A stretch of 64,000 nucleotides of DNA, taken from contig NZ_CP010976.1 of assembly GCF_000949425.1 (NCBI RefSeq), positions 372,001 to 436,000 of the forward strand, read 5' to 3'. The stretch comes from Paenibacillus sp. IHBB 10380 (GTDB lineage Bacteria; Bacillota; Bacilli; Paenibacillales; Paenibacillaceae). Position 1 is the stretch's first letter. The number at the start of each line of letters is the position of its first letter. Both the position numbers and the translations under genes were made by a program. The notes beneath the pieces were generated by a model, which was not told the DNA's origin, searched no databases, and saw only the letters and a list, made by a program, of their open reading frames with translations. Below, piece by piece: positions 1 through 8,190 of this stretch.

Positions 1-421
1 TTTCAGAGCGGATATCGATGTCTCGACATGCGGGGAAATTTCGCCACTCAAAGCGCTTAATTACTTAATTCATTCCTTTGATACAGATATTATGACGATT
101 GATTATCGAGTTCGGGGCTTCACGAGAGACATAAGTGGTCACAAACTGTTTATTGATCATGATATTAATTCTATTCAGAATTATATTCCTGAGGAAGTTC
201 AGGGATTATATGACATGATCGATGTGAATGTGTATCAGGAAAATATTTTTCATACTAAATGTAAACTTAAAGAATTCGACTTAGATAACTATTTATTCGG
301 GTATACGAAAGAAACATTAAGTGCTCAAGAGCAGGAGAAGATCACAGAAAGAATCGTTGAAGAGATGGACGAAATTTATTATGGCAAAAATATGAGCCGT
401 GGTTATAATAAAGGAAATTAA
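1..421 (+). CDS. speD: S-adenosylmethionine decarboxylase, 3' part (5' end outside window)
   Basis: The reading frame is open from base 2 and ends in TAA at 421. The visible 139 residues match the C-terminal half of the E. coli-type (class 1A) AdoMet decarboxylase almost motif for motif: [57 protein letters not shown] and the ending EIYYGKNM. The family makes decarboxylated AdoMet for spermidine synthesis and uses a pyruvoyl group formed by self-cleavage at a Lys-Ser bond; that site lies upstream of the window. The Cys in STCGE corresponds to the catalytic Cys of the E. coli enzyme. The gene is truncated only by the window edge, with no sign of decay. Confidence 0.95.
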   Translation, partial: FRADIDVSTCGEISPLKALNYLIHSFDTDIMTIDYRVRGFTRDISGHKLFIDHDINSIQNYIPEEVQGLYDMIDVNVYQENIFHTKCKLKEFDLDNYLFGYTKETLSAQEQEKITERIVEEMDEIYYGKNMSRGYNKGN

Positions 422-679
422 ATGTGACGATCACATGGAGAGGTGTAACGACTTCTTTTTAGAATCGTACGGGAATTGTCCGCTTGTTGCTGAATATTTC
501 AGATAATAACCTTCTACACCGATAACACTATAAGCGAAGGGAGTATCCGCGCTTCCTTGCTTAAGTGGAGTATATTTTAGAAATTGATGGCGCTGAAAGG
601 CGTCTTTCTTTGCAAGGATAATCATTATAAATATCATATAAAGTAAATTTAACTAAAATGAAAGAGGGGAGGAGAGATC

Positions 680-1189
680 ATTATACAGGCTATCCCTGAT
701 CATTTAGATTATGGACTTTCCGTTGTATTTGTTGGCTTTAATCCTAGTCTTCGTTCAGGGGAACTCGGACACCATTATGCTAATCCACGTAATCATTTTT
801 GGAGAATTCTACATAAGGCAGAAATAACACCTCGGGTATATGATGCTTTCGAAGATGATGATCTGCTTAAGTTAGGGTATGGTTTTACGAATATCGTCGA
901 GCGGCCTACACGTGGAATAGATGATATTACTCGTGAGGAATATGATAAGGGAAGGGAAATTCTTCGTGCTAAATTGAAAGAGTATCGTCCGGATATTGCT
1001 TGTTTTGTAGGCAAAGGTGTCTACACACAATATAGTCAGAGGTCCAAGGTGAAATGGGGATTTCAAGAAGAATCAGTGGTGGATGGTATCCATGAATTCG
1101 TGGCACCTTCATCTAGCGGACTTGTTCGCATGCCAATGGATGATATTGTTGAGATCTATCGTCAATTGAACGCTTTTATATTACGTTAG
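680..1189 (+). CDS. mug: G/U mismatch-specific uracil-DNA glycosylase (Mug family), non-standard start codon
   Basis: The protein (about 169 residues) has the Mug/TDG layout. An N-terminal strand and loop, VVFVGFNPS, corresponds to the catalytic GINPG loop of E. coli Mug, followed by HYANPRNHFWRIL, the central GYGFTNIVERPT and a C-terminal PSSSGLVRM matching the PNPSGL loop. It should excise uracil or thymine opposite G in base excision repair. No ATG, GTG or TTG lies in frame before the catalytic loop: the frame is closed by TGA at 659-661 and a strong Shine-Dalgarno stretch (GAGGGGAGGAG, 664-674) is followed by ATC ATT ATA. Translation most likely starts at ATT 680 or ATA 683. The first in-frame standard start, TTG 974, would remove the active site. 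Confidence 0.8.
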   Translation: MIQAIPDHLDYGLSVVFVGFNPSLRSGELGHHYANPRNHFWRILHKAEITPRVYDAFEDDDLLKLGYGFTNIVERPTRGIDDITREEYDKGREILRAKLKEYRPDIACFVGKGVYTQYSQRSKVKWGFQEESVVDGIHEFVAPSSSGLVRMPMDDIVEIYRQLNAFILR

Positions 1190-1395
1190 CTTCAATATGC
1201 TAAGAAATTATCTGCTACTACCAATTTGTTGAGTGTGATGCAAGAGAATATGAATTCTATCGCAGAGGGCGTAGGGAAAAGTGGCTTCTCTCAAAAGGAA
1301 TCGGGTATTACCGTCGTTGATTCGAAACGGAGGTATGAACTCAAAAGCACGTTGTTGAAATCATATTCTTACTGTTCTTATAAATCTAATGTGCA

Positions 1396-1447
1396 AATAA
1401 AAAAATGCAGCTCACCTACAATGTAGGATAAGCTGCATTTTTTTTTA
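1396..1447. terminator. Bidirectional Rho-independent terminator
   Basis: A near-perfect stem (AAAAAATGCAGCT pairing with AGCTGCATTTTTT, with an inner CCTACA/TGTAGG stem) is flanked by A-run and T-run, so it can stop transcripts from both sides. It separates the mug gene (+) from the qox operon (-), which converge here. Confidence 0.85.
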
Positions 1448-1463
1448 TAATACTACCTACATA

Positions 1464-1550
1464 GAATGAACTAAAGACGAACCCTCATATTCATGATCTT
1501 TACTAGGATCTATAGAGTTTGGAGAGTGTAAACTTTAGTTCAATCTATAT
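1464..1550. repeat. Dispersed palindromic repeat, copy A (GAACTAAAG/CTTTAGTTC arms)
   Basis: Outer arms TGAACTAAAG and CTTTAGTTCA face each other across about 55 bp, just 3' of qoxD. The left arm and its neighbour are shared as a 28-bp identity with the element at 32461-32488 (reverse orientation). The right end is shared as about 23 bp with the element at 51653-51675. See also 58219-58254. Confidence 0.6.
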
Positions 1551-1552
1551 AT

Positions 1553-1843
1553 TTAACTGTACCAGCCCCACGTGAAGATGAACAATGATCCAAAGATGGT
1601 GACCAAACCTACAAACAATGCATAGGCGATATTCAGATAAAGTTCTTTTTTGGTGCTTGCCATTTCACTAATGTGCATGAACACAAACAGCTGTAAGGAA
1701 GCCTGAATGATGGCGGTCACTGTCAAAATTCCCACTTTGGAGGCAAAGGGAATATCAAGTAAGGCAGTTAATGCAATGGCTGAAAGGATGAGGGAAGAGA
1801 GATAGCCCATTACATGGCGAATTGGAAATAGCTGTTTCATCAT
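1553..1843 (-). CDS. qoxD: Cytochrome aa3 quinol oxidase subunit IV
   Basis: A 96-residue protein with three predicted membrane helices (MGYLSSLILSAIALTALL, KVGILTVTAIIQASLQLFVF, AYALFVGLVTIFGSLFIF), typical in size and hydropathy of QoxD/CyoD. The subunit has no redox centre and is thought to help assembly of the CuB site. It is the last gene of the qoxABCD operon, 2 nt after the qoxC stop, and ends just before a palindromic repeat. Confidence 0.9.
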   Translation of the reverse strand: MMKQLFPIRHVMGYLSSLILSAIALTALLDIPFASKVGILTVTAIIQASLQLFVFMHISEMASTKKELYLNIAYALFVGLVTIFGSLFIFTWGWYS

Positions 1844-1844
1844 G

Positions 1845-2441
1845 TCACATCAGTCCTTTCAGATAAACGAAGCTAAAGATAAAGATCCATACAACGTCTA
1901 GGAAATGCCAGTAAAGAGAGAATATAAAGGACTTATTGGCTGTAGCCAATGTGAAGCCTTGTCTCTTGACTTGAATTAAGATCGAAACTCCCCATAATAG
2001 ACCAAAGGCTACGTGAGCACCGTGAGTTCCTAATAATACGAACAAGCTGGATACGAAGGCACTTGTTGATAATGTCGCTCCTTCATGTACATAAGTGAAG
2101 AATTCCGAGATTTCAATTCCAAGGAAGCCAAGACCCATTAGTAAAGTAAGAGCGAAAAAGATCATCATGGGTTTCTTCAAACCAAGTCGCATACTATGAA
2201 TCGCAAGACCGATGGTGAAACTACTTGTAAGTAGCAAGAAAGTTTCGACCAGAACACCAGATAGTTCGAATAATTCAGCTCCGTTTGGACCACTTGCATA
2301 ACGATTCACTAAAACGAAATAAACGGTGAATAGGGTAGAGAAGAGAGCAATTTCTGCTCCTAAAAAGATCCAAAATCCAAAGATTTTGTTACTGTTTTCT
2401 TCTGATCCATATTCAAGCGGTTTAGTGGCATCTATTTTCAT
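1845..2441 (-). CDS. qoxC: Cytochrome aa3 quinol oxidase subunit III
   Basis: A 198-residue protein with five membrane helices, the length usual for the short CyoC/QoxC type of subunit III. The conserved FGFWIFLGAEIALFSTLFTVY near the N-terminus and GTHGAHVAFGLLWG and YWHFLDVVWIFIFSFVYL near the C-terminus are hallmark segments of heme-copper oxidase subunit III. Its ATG overlaps the end of qoxB by 4 nt, indicating translational coupling. Confidence 0.95.
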   Translation of the reverse strand: MKIDATKPLEYGSEENSNKIFGFWIFLGAEIALFSTLFTVYFVLVNRYASGPNGAELFELSGVLVETFLLLTSSFTIGLAIHSMRLGLKKPMMIFFALTLLMGLGFLGIEISEFFTYVHEGATLSTSAFVSSLFVLLGTHGAHVAFGLLWGVSILIQVKRQGFTLATANKSFIFSLYWHFLDVVWIFIFSFVYLKGLM

Positions 2442-4381
2442 AGCGTTTCACCCCGCAATTTCTTTTCTGTTTCAATAATTTCTTCCACGGATACGGTAAT
2501 TCCATGATCTCTATCGAAGGACATCGTAGCTAAGACGATTAGAATTCCAATACCTGAGATAATAGCTGGAGTAAACCAACTAAATACCAATGAGAATCCA
2601 AAGACGAAGAAGACAGCAGAAAGAATAATAGGCTTCCCACTATTACTTGGTAAGTGGATCGGTTCAATCTCACCTTCAAAGATCGGAAGGTTCTCATGCT
2701 TAGCAGACCATAATGAATCTCTACCTTTGATATTTGGAGTGATAGCGAAATTGTATGCAGGAATTGGGCTACTTGTTGCCCATTCCAGTGTACGCGCATC
2801 CCATGGATCTCCATTGGTTTCACGTGGGCTATAACGGATACTCCAATAAACATTATATACAAGAATAACGAATCCGAAGGCAAGGCCTAATGCACCCGCA
2901 AATGATAGTAAGTTGAGTGGACCAAAGCCTGTTTCTGCCGAATAAGTGTACATCCGTCGAGTCATTCCTTGTAACCCTAAGAAGAACAATGGGAAGAATG
3001 TTACGTTAAACGAAATAGCAATCCACCAGAATGCGTGTTTCCCAAGACGTTCATTAAGCTTGAAGCCGAACACTTTAGGGAACCAGTAATGGAAGCCCGC
3101 AATAACGGCAAAGACTGTACCTGGAATTAGAACGTAGTGGAAATGGGCTACTAAGAACATTGTATTATGATATTGATAATCGGCACTGGCCATAGCCAAC
3201 ATGACACCCGTAACACCACCGATTGTAAAGATGGGAATAAAGGCCAGTGAGTAAAGCATCGGAGTCGTGAAAGTAATCTTTCCCTTTCGCATGGTAAACA
3301 GCCAGTTAAAGATCTTGACTCCCGTAGGAACGGATATCGCCATGGTTGTAATGGAGAAGAATCCGTTGACCATGGCCCCTTGACCCATCGTATAGAAGTG
3401 ATGCGCCCATACTAAGAAGGACAAGAGTGAGATGACGACCATACTAACGACCATGGATGTATAACCATACAAGTTCTTCTTCGAGAATGTCGAGATAATT
3501 TCACTATATATCCCGAATGCAGGAAGGACAACGATATATACTTCAGGATGACCCCATACCCAGAATAGGTTGGCCCATAACATATCCATCCCACCATTGG
3601 ACATCGTGAAGAATTGAGACCCGAAGATTCGGTCAAACATCATTAGTGCAAGCGCAACAGTAAGTACTGGGAAAGCGAATGCAATAATAACACTTGTGAT
3701 CAGAGATGACCATGTGAACATCGGCATGCGCATAAGCTTCATACCCGGTGCACGCATTTTAAGAATAGTCACAATGAAGTTAATCCCTGTTAATAATGTA
3801 CCAATACCAGAGATCTGTAGAGCGAGAGAGTAATAGTTATTCCCGACCGTTGGGCTAAACTCTAGACTCGCAAGCGGGAAGTAAGCGGACCAACCAGCGT
3901 CTGGTGATCCTCCGATAACAAATGACAGATTTAACAACATGGCTCCTGCGAAGAATAGCCAGAAGCTAATGGCATTCAATCGAGGGAATGCTACGTCTCT
4001 TGCACCAATCTGGAGCGGTACAACGACGTTCATAATTCCAATAATAAATGGCATAGCCATAAAAAGAATCATAATCAGACCATGAGTTGTAAAGATCTCA
4101 TTGTAATGTTGTGAATCCAGAAATTTATTCTCTGGAGTGGCGGTCTGTAACCGCATCATGATGGCATCGACTCCACCACGGAACAACATGATCAGAGCGG
4201 AAAGAATGTACATGACCCCGATACGTTTGTGGTCTACGGTGGTTAGCCATTCACGCCACAGGTAGCCCCATTTCTTAAAGTAGGTCAACCCGACGATAAT
4301 CGCAATAGTAGCAAGAACGATACTAGCCATGGCGCCGTAAATCATCGGTTCACCGGTAACGAAAAATTCGTCCCATTTCAT
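2438..4381 (-). CDS. qoxB: Cytochrome aa3 quinol oxidase subunit I
   Basis: The catalytic subunit (647 residues from ATG 4381, which follows GAAAGGAGTC; an upstream in-frame start at 4417 lacks a ribosome site). It carries all heme-copper ligands: TTHGLIMILFM (low-spin heme), WGHPEVYIVVLPAFG (CuB His and cross-linked Tyr), WAHHFYTMG (CuB His pair) and VAHFHYVLIPG (high-spin and low-spin heme His). About 14-15 membrane helices are expected. It reduces O2 to water with electrons from menaquinol and pumps protons in the cytoplasmic membrane. The heme A it needs is made by CtaA, encoded at 45.6 kb. Confidence 0.97.
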   Translation of the reverse strand: MKWDEFFVTGEPMIYGAMASIVLATIAIIVGLTYFKKWGYLWREWLTTVDHKRIGVMYILSALIMLFRGGVDAIMMRLQTATPENKFLDSQHYNEIFTTHGLIMILFMAMPFIIGIMNVVVPLQIGARDVAFPRLNAISFWLFFAGAMLLNLSFVIGGSPDAGWSAYFPLASLEFSPTVGNNYYSLALQISGIGTLLTGINFIVTILKMRAPGMKLMRMPMFTWSSLITSVIIAFAFPVLTVALALMMFDRIFGSQFFTMSNGGMDMLWANLFWVWGHPEVYIVVLPAFGIYSEIISTFSKKNLYGYTSMVVSMVVISLLSFLVWAHHFYTMGQGAMVNGFFSITTMAISVPTGVKIFNWLFTMRKGKITFTTPMLYSLAFIPIFTIGGVTGVMLAMASADYQYHNTMFLVAHFHYVLIPGTVFAVIAGFHYWFPKVFGFKLNERLGKHAFWWIAISFNVTFFPLFFLGLQGMTRRMYTYSAETGFGPLNLLSFAGALGLAFGFVILVYNVYWSIRYSPRETNGDPWDARTLEWATSSPIPAYNFAITPNIKGRDSLWSAKHENLPIFEGEIEPIHLPSNSGKPIILSAVFFVFGFSLVFSWFTPAIISGIGILIVLATMSFDRDHGITVSVEEIIETEKKLRGETL

Positions 4382-4443
4382 TAGGATTTGACTCCTTTCA
4401 GTATGTGTAAATAACATTTTAATTCGGCGTAGGAGTAAAGATC

Positions 4444-5481
4444 CTAATGCCCTTCGTGACTTGTATGTTCTGTATGTTCAATATCATTGCTACTGTCCTC
4501 GGCTGGAGATTGAGGTAACGGTTCATTGGGATCTACATTTGGCACACCATCAAACTCGGTTTGTTCAGGACTTGTTGGAGGAGCTGGATGTTCTTCCTTG
4601 TTCTCCTGATGATCCATATTTCCGTTCTCCATATCTGAGTGATTCATATGATCGGAATGATCTCCTGGAGCTGGACTAAATGAGAGATGGGTACTTGAGA
4701 ATGTTTTGCGTCCTACATAAGCGGTAGATAGTAAACCTTTAAATTCCTCTTCATCTAGTGTAACGGCAGTTGTCTTAACTTCCTCTACCCATTTGTCATA
4801 CTCGGTAGGACTCATGGCAAGTGTTTCAAATTCCATGTGTGCAGTACCCTCACCACTGAAGTTCGAATTCCTTCCTAAATAAGAGCCCTGTTCATCAGCA
4901 ACTAAATTTAACTTATTAATCATGTCACTCATCCCATATTTCTGTCCTGCTAATTGAGGGATCCAAAGGCTTGTGATCGGACCGAATGAGTATATTCGCA
5001 ATTCAATTGGACGATGGGTTGGGATGTTTAAATAATTTACTGTTTCAATCCCTTCCTCTGGATAGCTGAAATGCCATTTCCAGTTGGACGAAGCTGCATA
5101 GATTACTAATGGTTCTTGATCCTGATAACCTTCAGGAACCTTCTCCACTGCCATTGTTGACTGCACTGTTACTACGGAAAGAACAGTTACAATGATAATG
5201 GGAATAGTGATCCACAGAGCTTCTAGCCATTTGTTCCCTTCCTCATGTGGAGGCATGTAATTATCATCCGATTTGCTGGAGCGGTATTTCACCAGAAAGA
5301 CCACAAATAGAACATAGACAACAGCTAATACTACAAGCATCATAAGAATGGAATAGATGATCGTATCGGACAAAGTTCTGGCAGCGGGTCCCTTAGGATC
5401 CAACACCGCAATTGAACTACATCCTGATAAGAGCAAGACAAGGCTCATGAATAGTACAAGTAATGATCCTCTTTTTTTCAT
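4444..5481 (-). CDS. qoxA: Cytochrome aa3 quinol oxidase subunit II (lipoprotein) with His-rich tail
   Basis: A 345-residue subunit II. It has an N-terminal signal with lipobox LLLSGC, two membrane hairpin helices (about residues 38-62 and 88-108), the WKWHFSYPEEGIETVN cupredoxin segment and the SLWIPQLAGQKYGM region. The Cys pair that binds CuA in cytochrome c oxidases is absent (GRNSNFSGEGTAHM), so this is a quinol oxidase. After residue about 270 the family core ends and an acidic, His/Pro-rich extension follows (DHSDHMNHSDMENGNMD, later HTEHTSHEGH). First gene of qoxABCD, preceded by a good promoter at 5552-5580. Confidence 0.95.
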   Translation of the reverse strand: MKKRGSLLVLFMSLVLLLSGCSSIAVLDPKGPAARTLSDTIIYSILMMLVVLAVVYVLFVVFLVKYRSSKSDDNYMPPHEEGNKWLEALWITIPIIIVTVLSVVTVQSTMAVEKVPEGYQDQEPLVIYAASSNWKWHFSYPEEGIETVNYLNIPTHRPIELRIYSFGPITSLWIPQLAGQKYGMSDMINKLNLVADEQGSYLGRNSNFSGEGTAHMEFETLAMSPTEYDKWVEEVKTTAVTLDEEEFKGLLSTAYVGRKTFSSTHLSFSPAPGDHSDHMNHSDMENGNMDHQENKEEHPAPPTSPEQTEFDGVPNVDPNEPLPQSPAEDSSNDIEHTEHTSHEGH

Positions 5482-5551
5482 GATGAACTCCTTCCTTCTT
5501 TTATAAAGTTATCTTTCATTTATTAGGCATACGTTTAAATTCCCCATCCTT

Positions 5552-5580
5552 ATATTAGAAAGTACTTCGACACTTTGCAA
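5552..5580 (-). promoter_or_regulatory. Sigma-A-type promoter of the qox operon
   Basis: On the minus strand TTGCAA is separated by exactly 17 nt from TAATAT, about 70 nt upstream of qoxA. Confidence 0.55.
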
Positions 5581-5672
5581 AACCCAATTGAAAGACTATT
5601 TGACAATTAATGGTATAATAATGTCTATTTTCGTAATAAACTGTGTACAATATGTTACGGCTGTGGGTGCGT

Positions 5673-5686
5673 GTGATAGAAATCAC
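5673..5686. promoter_or_regulatory. Candidate operator: GTGAT-AGAA-ATCAC palindrome
   Basis: A perfect 5-bp-arm palindrome, within GTGTGATAGAAATCACTGA, about 190 bp upstream of qoxA. The TGTGA-N-TCA spacing resembles Crp/Fnr-family sites, which often control oxidases. The rest of the 5582-5919 gap is AT-rich and shows no gene. Confidence 0.3.
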
Positions 5687-5919
5687 TGATATATCAATGT
5701 TTACAAGGAGTTCAACGTTTGTTCATATGTTGATGATAATTACTTAGATTGTCACAATTGCGACCGTATTTATTGTGAGAAATGACCTTTCAAATATGTT
5801 TTATTAGATTATTATGGATGTAATGAGTCAGAAATATTTATGTAAGCGTTATGCAGTAATTGGGAAGTAACAGTATTGTAACATTTTCTAGGGGAATTCA
5901 ATGTTTGTGTATAGCGCGA

Positions 5920-5960
5920 AAAGAGGTTGAACAGAAAATCATTTCTGTTCAACCTCTTTG
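5920..5960. terminator. Bidirectional terminator between AEC pseudogene and qox promoter region
   Basis: A long perfect stem (AAAGAGGTTGAACAGAAA pairing with TTTCTGTTCAACCTCTTT) followed by TTTTAAA on the plus side. It lies 3' of the minus-strand pseudogene at 5988-6691. Confidence 0.8.
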
Positions 5961-5987
5961 TTTTAAATGGCACATAACTACCCGATA

Positions 5988-6691
5988 TTAAAAAGTTTTG
6001 GCTAGGGTGATTAAACCTGTAATAGTAATAACGTTGAATAGCGTGGAGATAAGCACGGTTTGAGCTGCAAAATCAGGCTCGTTGTCATATTCCTCAGCTA
6101 GAATGGACGTGTTAACTCCTGTAGGCATTCCAGAAGCAATCAATAGGGCTTGAGCAGGAATACCCTTAATACCTAATGCAAATACGAGAATGCAACCAAT
6201 CGCTGGTCCAATCAGAAGACGGAGAAATACGCTGATATATACGTCAATTCGATAAAGTTGTAAAGGGTATTTCACAATTTGCGCGCCCAGCGTCAATAAT
6301 GCAATGGCAACCATAGCTTGTTGCGCATAAGTTAATGGCTGTGATACGAAAATAGGTAAAGGGACCTTTAAAGCATGTAATAGTAAACCAAGAGCTAAAG
6401 CGTAAGGTACAGGCATTTTTAGAAAACCAATAACTACACTTCGATAATTTCCCTTGAGCTTCACACCTTGAATGGAAATAACACCATACGTGAAGGTGAG
6501 TAGACTTTGTAATGACATTCAGAGTGATACATACTCATGAATACAGCAGCTGGTGTAATACAATAAAAATTTATTTTGGCGAGTGTGTATAGATCAAGTT
6601 TAAACACTCGTTGTATCCAAGATCCAATTCCAATAAGTACGAATACGGGTAATACGACTTCAAGTATGATGTCTACGATCATTGTATTCAA
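5988..6691 (-). pseudogene. AEC-family (auxin efflux carrier type) transporter, internally deleted and frameshifted
   Basis: The 5' part (from 6691) reads as the N-terminus of an AEC permease: VVLPVFVLIGIGSWIQR, then FKLDLYTLAKINFYCITPAAVF and MYHSE. The frame then changes within a few bases near 6520, and the second frame resumes with SLQSLLTFTYGVISIQG and runs to the family's normal C-terminus (SGMPTGVNTSILAEEYD, AAQTVLISTLFNVITITGLI). Intact members have about 300 residues and roughly 75-80 residues of helices 3-4 between these two segments; here they are missing. So this is a deletion plus frameshift, not a simple sequencing slip. The halves are unlikely to make a working transporter. Confidence 0.8.
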
Positions 6692-6797
6692 CTTCCTTTA
6701 AGTGTAGATTTTCTTACTTCTATGCGATAGAATCAGATACATTGTATATTTCTTGTAACAAGGCAAGAAGTTCATCGTATCTAGGAGGAAAATTATA

Positions 6798-7148
6798 GTG
6801 GGAAGCTATACCATCCATGTCGATCACATCAATAAAGTAATAAATTGTAAAGTGGCGGGTTCATTCTCAGCAGAGGATGGAACCGCTTCTATTGAAGCAT
6901 ACCAAAGAACGATTTCTTCTTTTACTGTTTCTGAATATGATATTGATATTGATTGCACGAAATTGAGAGTCACTAAGCCCTCTTTACTTCCAATGCTTGA
7001 GGGATTTTTCTTGATGTACAAAGCAGACGGATTCAAAAGAATTATATTCCGTGTCTCTAACAATAGGATCGTGAAGATGCAGTTGAACCGTATCGCGCTA
7101 AAGGCAGAACTGACCAATCTTGAAATTATTGAAGAAGAGTTAAAGTAA
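6798..7148 (+). CDS. Small protein of unknown function, possible STAS-like fold
   Basis: A 116-residue soluble protein starting at GTG 6798 behind AGGAGG (6783-6788). The pattern of an N-terminal hairpin (YTIHVDHINKVINCKVAGSF), a helix (EDGTASIEAYQRTISSF), a strand ending in YDIDIDCTKLRV, a second long helix and a strand RIIFRVSN resembles STAS or SpoIIAA-like domains, but no diagnostic phosphorylatable Ser motif is evident. No function is assigned. It stands alone between the AEC pseudogene and ldh and has its own terminator. Confidence 0.6.
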   Translation: MGSYTIHVDHINKVINCKVAGSFSAEDGTASIEAYQRTISSFTVSEYDIDIDCTKLRVTKPSLLPMLEGFFLMYKADGFKRIIFRVSNNRIVKMQLNRIALKAELTNLEIIEEELK

Positions 7149-7178
7149 CTAAGCTACTTATCAGGTGCTGAATAATGA

Positions 7179-7216
7179 ATAACCACATGAGATATTAACT
7201 CATGTGGTTTCTTTTT
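7179..7216. terminator. Terminator between 6798 gene and ldh
   Basis: Stem AACCACATGAG/CTCATGTGGTT followed by TCTTTTTATTT. It serves the plus-strand gene at 6798 and, weakly, the converging ldh. Confidence 0.8.
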
Positions 7217-7231
7217 ATTTGATGAATAGGA

Positions 7232-8164
7232 TTATAAATTTAGTTTGCTAATTTCAGATTTCAATAGGTTCGCAGACTGCTTGAATAAGGATTGCTCTTC
7301 ATCATTAAGAGGAAGATTCAGGATTTCCCGAACGCCACTGCGATCTACAATGCTGGGCACGCCAAGGTATACATCCGATACTCCGTTAGTATCTTGTAGT
7401 AAGGTAGATACACTAAGGACAGCACTCTCATCGAGCAGAATAGCGGCTACAATTCGGTCAAGAGCCAAAGCAATAGCATAGGAAGTGGAGCCTTTGGCGT
7501 TAATGATTTCACTAGCTGCATTCTTAGTGTCAGCGAATATTTCATTTCTCATGGCTTCGTCGAAATCAAGGCTAGTCCCTGCAATGTTCGCTAAGCTCCA
7601 TACCGGTAATTCAGAATCACCGTGTTCTCCAATGATATGAGCGTGAATGCTTCGTGGGTCAATTTCTTTGTGAGAACCAATAAGATAACGGAATCTTGCG
7701 CTGTCTAGAAGCGTTCCTGAACCGATAACCCTATGAGAGTCCCATCCGCTAACCTTCCATGTTACATAAGATAATATATCCACCGGATTGGTAGCGATAA
7801 GCAGAATACCATCTTGGTTATATTTTGTGATGTTCTGGATAATATCTTGGAATATCCCTACATTTCGTTTGAGTAGATCAATACGGGTTTCTCCAGGCTT
7901 CTGAGAAGCGCCTGCTGTAACAATGATGATATCGGCGCCTGCACAATCTTCATAATCGCCCGCCCATATCTTTACTCCTCCTACGAAGGGGAGACCATGG
8001 TTCATGTCGAGTGCTTCTCCCAGAGATTTTTTGTGATTAACATCAATCAGTACTAGTTCTGTTACGCGATGTCTCAAGAGTAATGTGTACGCAGTCGTTG
8101 TGCCGACGGCTCCTGCTCCGATAATGACGACTCGGTTAGGTTTATAAGTTGAATTTGTCATCAT
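7232..8164 (-). CDS. ldh: L-lactate dehydrogenase
   Basis: A 310-residue NAD-dependent dehydrogenase. It has the Rossmann loop GAGAVGTTTAY, VTAGASQKPGETRIDLLKRN (the active-site loop Arg of LDH), IATNPVDILSYV and the catalytic His in IGEHGDSELPVWS. It interconverts pyruvate and L-lactate in the cytoplasm, regenerating NAD+ in fermentation. The DSARFRYLIG segment and the loop Gln (SQKPGETR) fit LDH better than malate dehydrogenase, which would carry Arg at the substrate-specificity position. Start ATG 8164 follows AAAGGAGTGGACTC. Stands as a single gene. Confidence 0.93.
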   Translation of the reverse strand: MMTNSTYKPNRVVIIGAGAVGTTTAYTLLLRHRVTELVLIDVNHKKSLGEALDMNHGLPFVGGVKIWAGDYEDCAGADIIIVTAGASQKPGETRIDLLKRNVGIFQDIIQNITKYNQDGILLIATNPVDILSYVTWKVSGWDSHRVIGSGTLLDSARFRYLIGSHKEIDPRSIHAHIIGEHGDSELPVWSLANIAGTSLDFDEAMRNEIFADTKNAASEIINAKGSTSYAIALALDRIVAAILLDESAVLSVSTLLQDTNGVSDVYLGVPSIVDRSGVREILNLPLNDEEQSLFKQSANLLKSEISKLNL

Positions 8165-8190
8165 GAGTCCACTCCTTTGTCTTTGTTTAA

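Noticed and set aside
616..630. Fur-box-like GGATAATCATTATAA
   Set aside because: Only a partial match to TGATAATnATTATCA and no iron gene is adjacent.
431..637. Minus-strand ORF of 68 codons between speD and mug, with a protein-like composition (TPFAYSVIGVEGYYLKYSATSG)
   Set aside because: No ribosome site, no recognisable family and a conflicting strand. It could be a decayed fragment, but I cannot support it.
1226..1426. Plus-strand 66-codon ORF after mug
   Set aside because: It runs into the terminator hairpin and has no ribosome site or family pattern.
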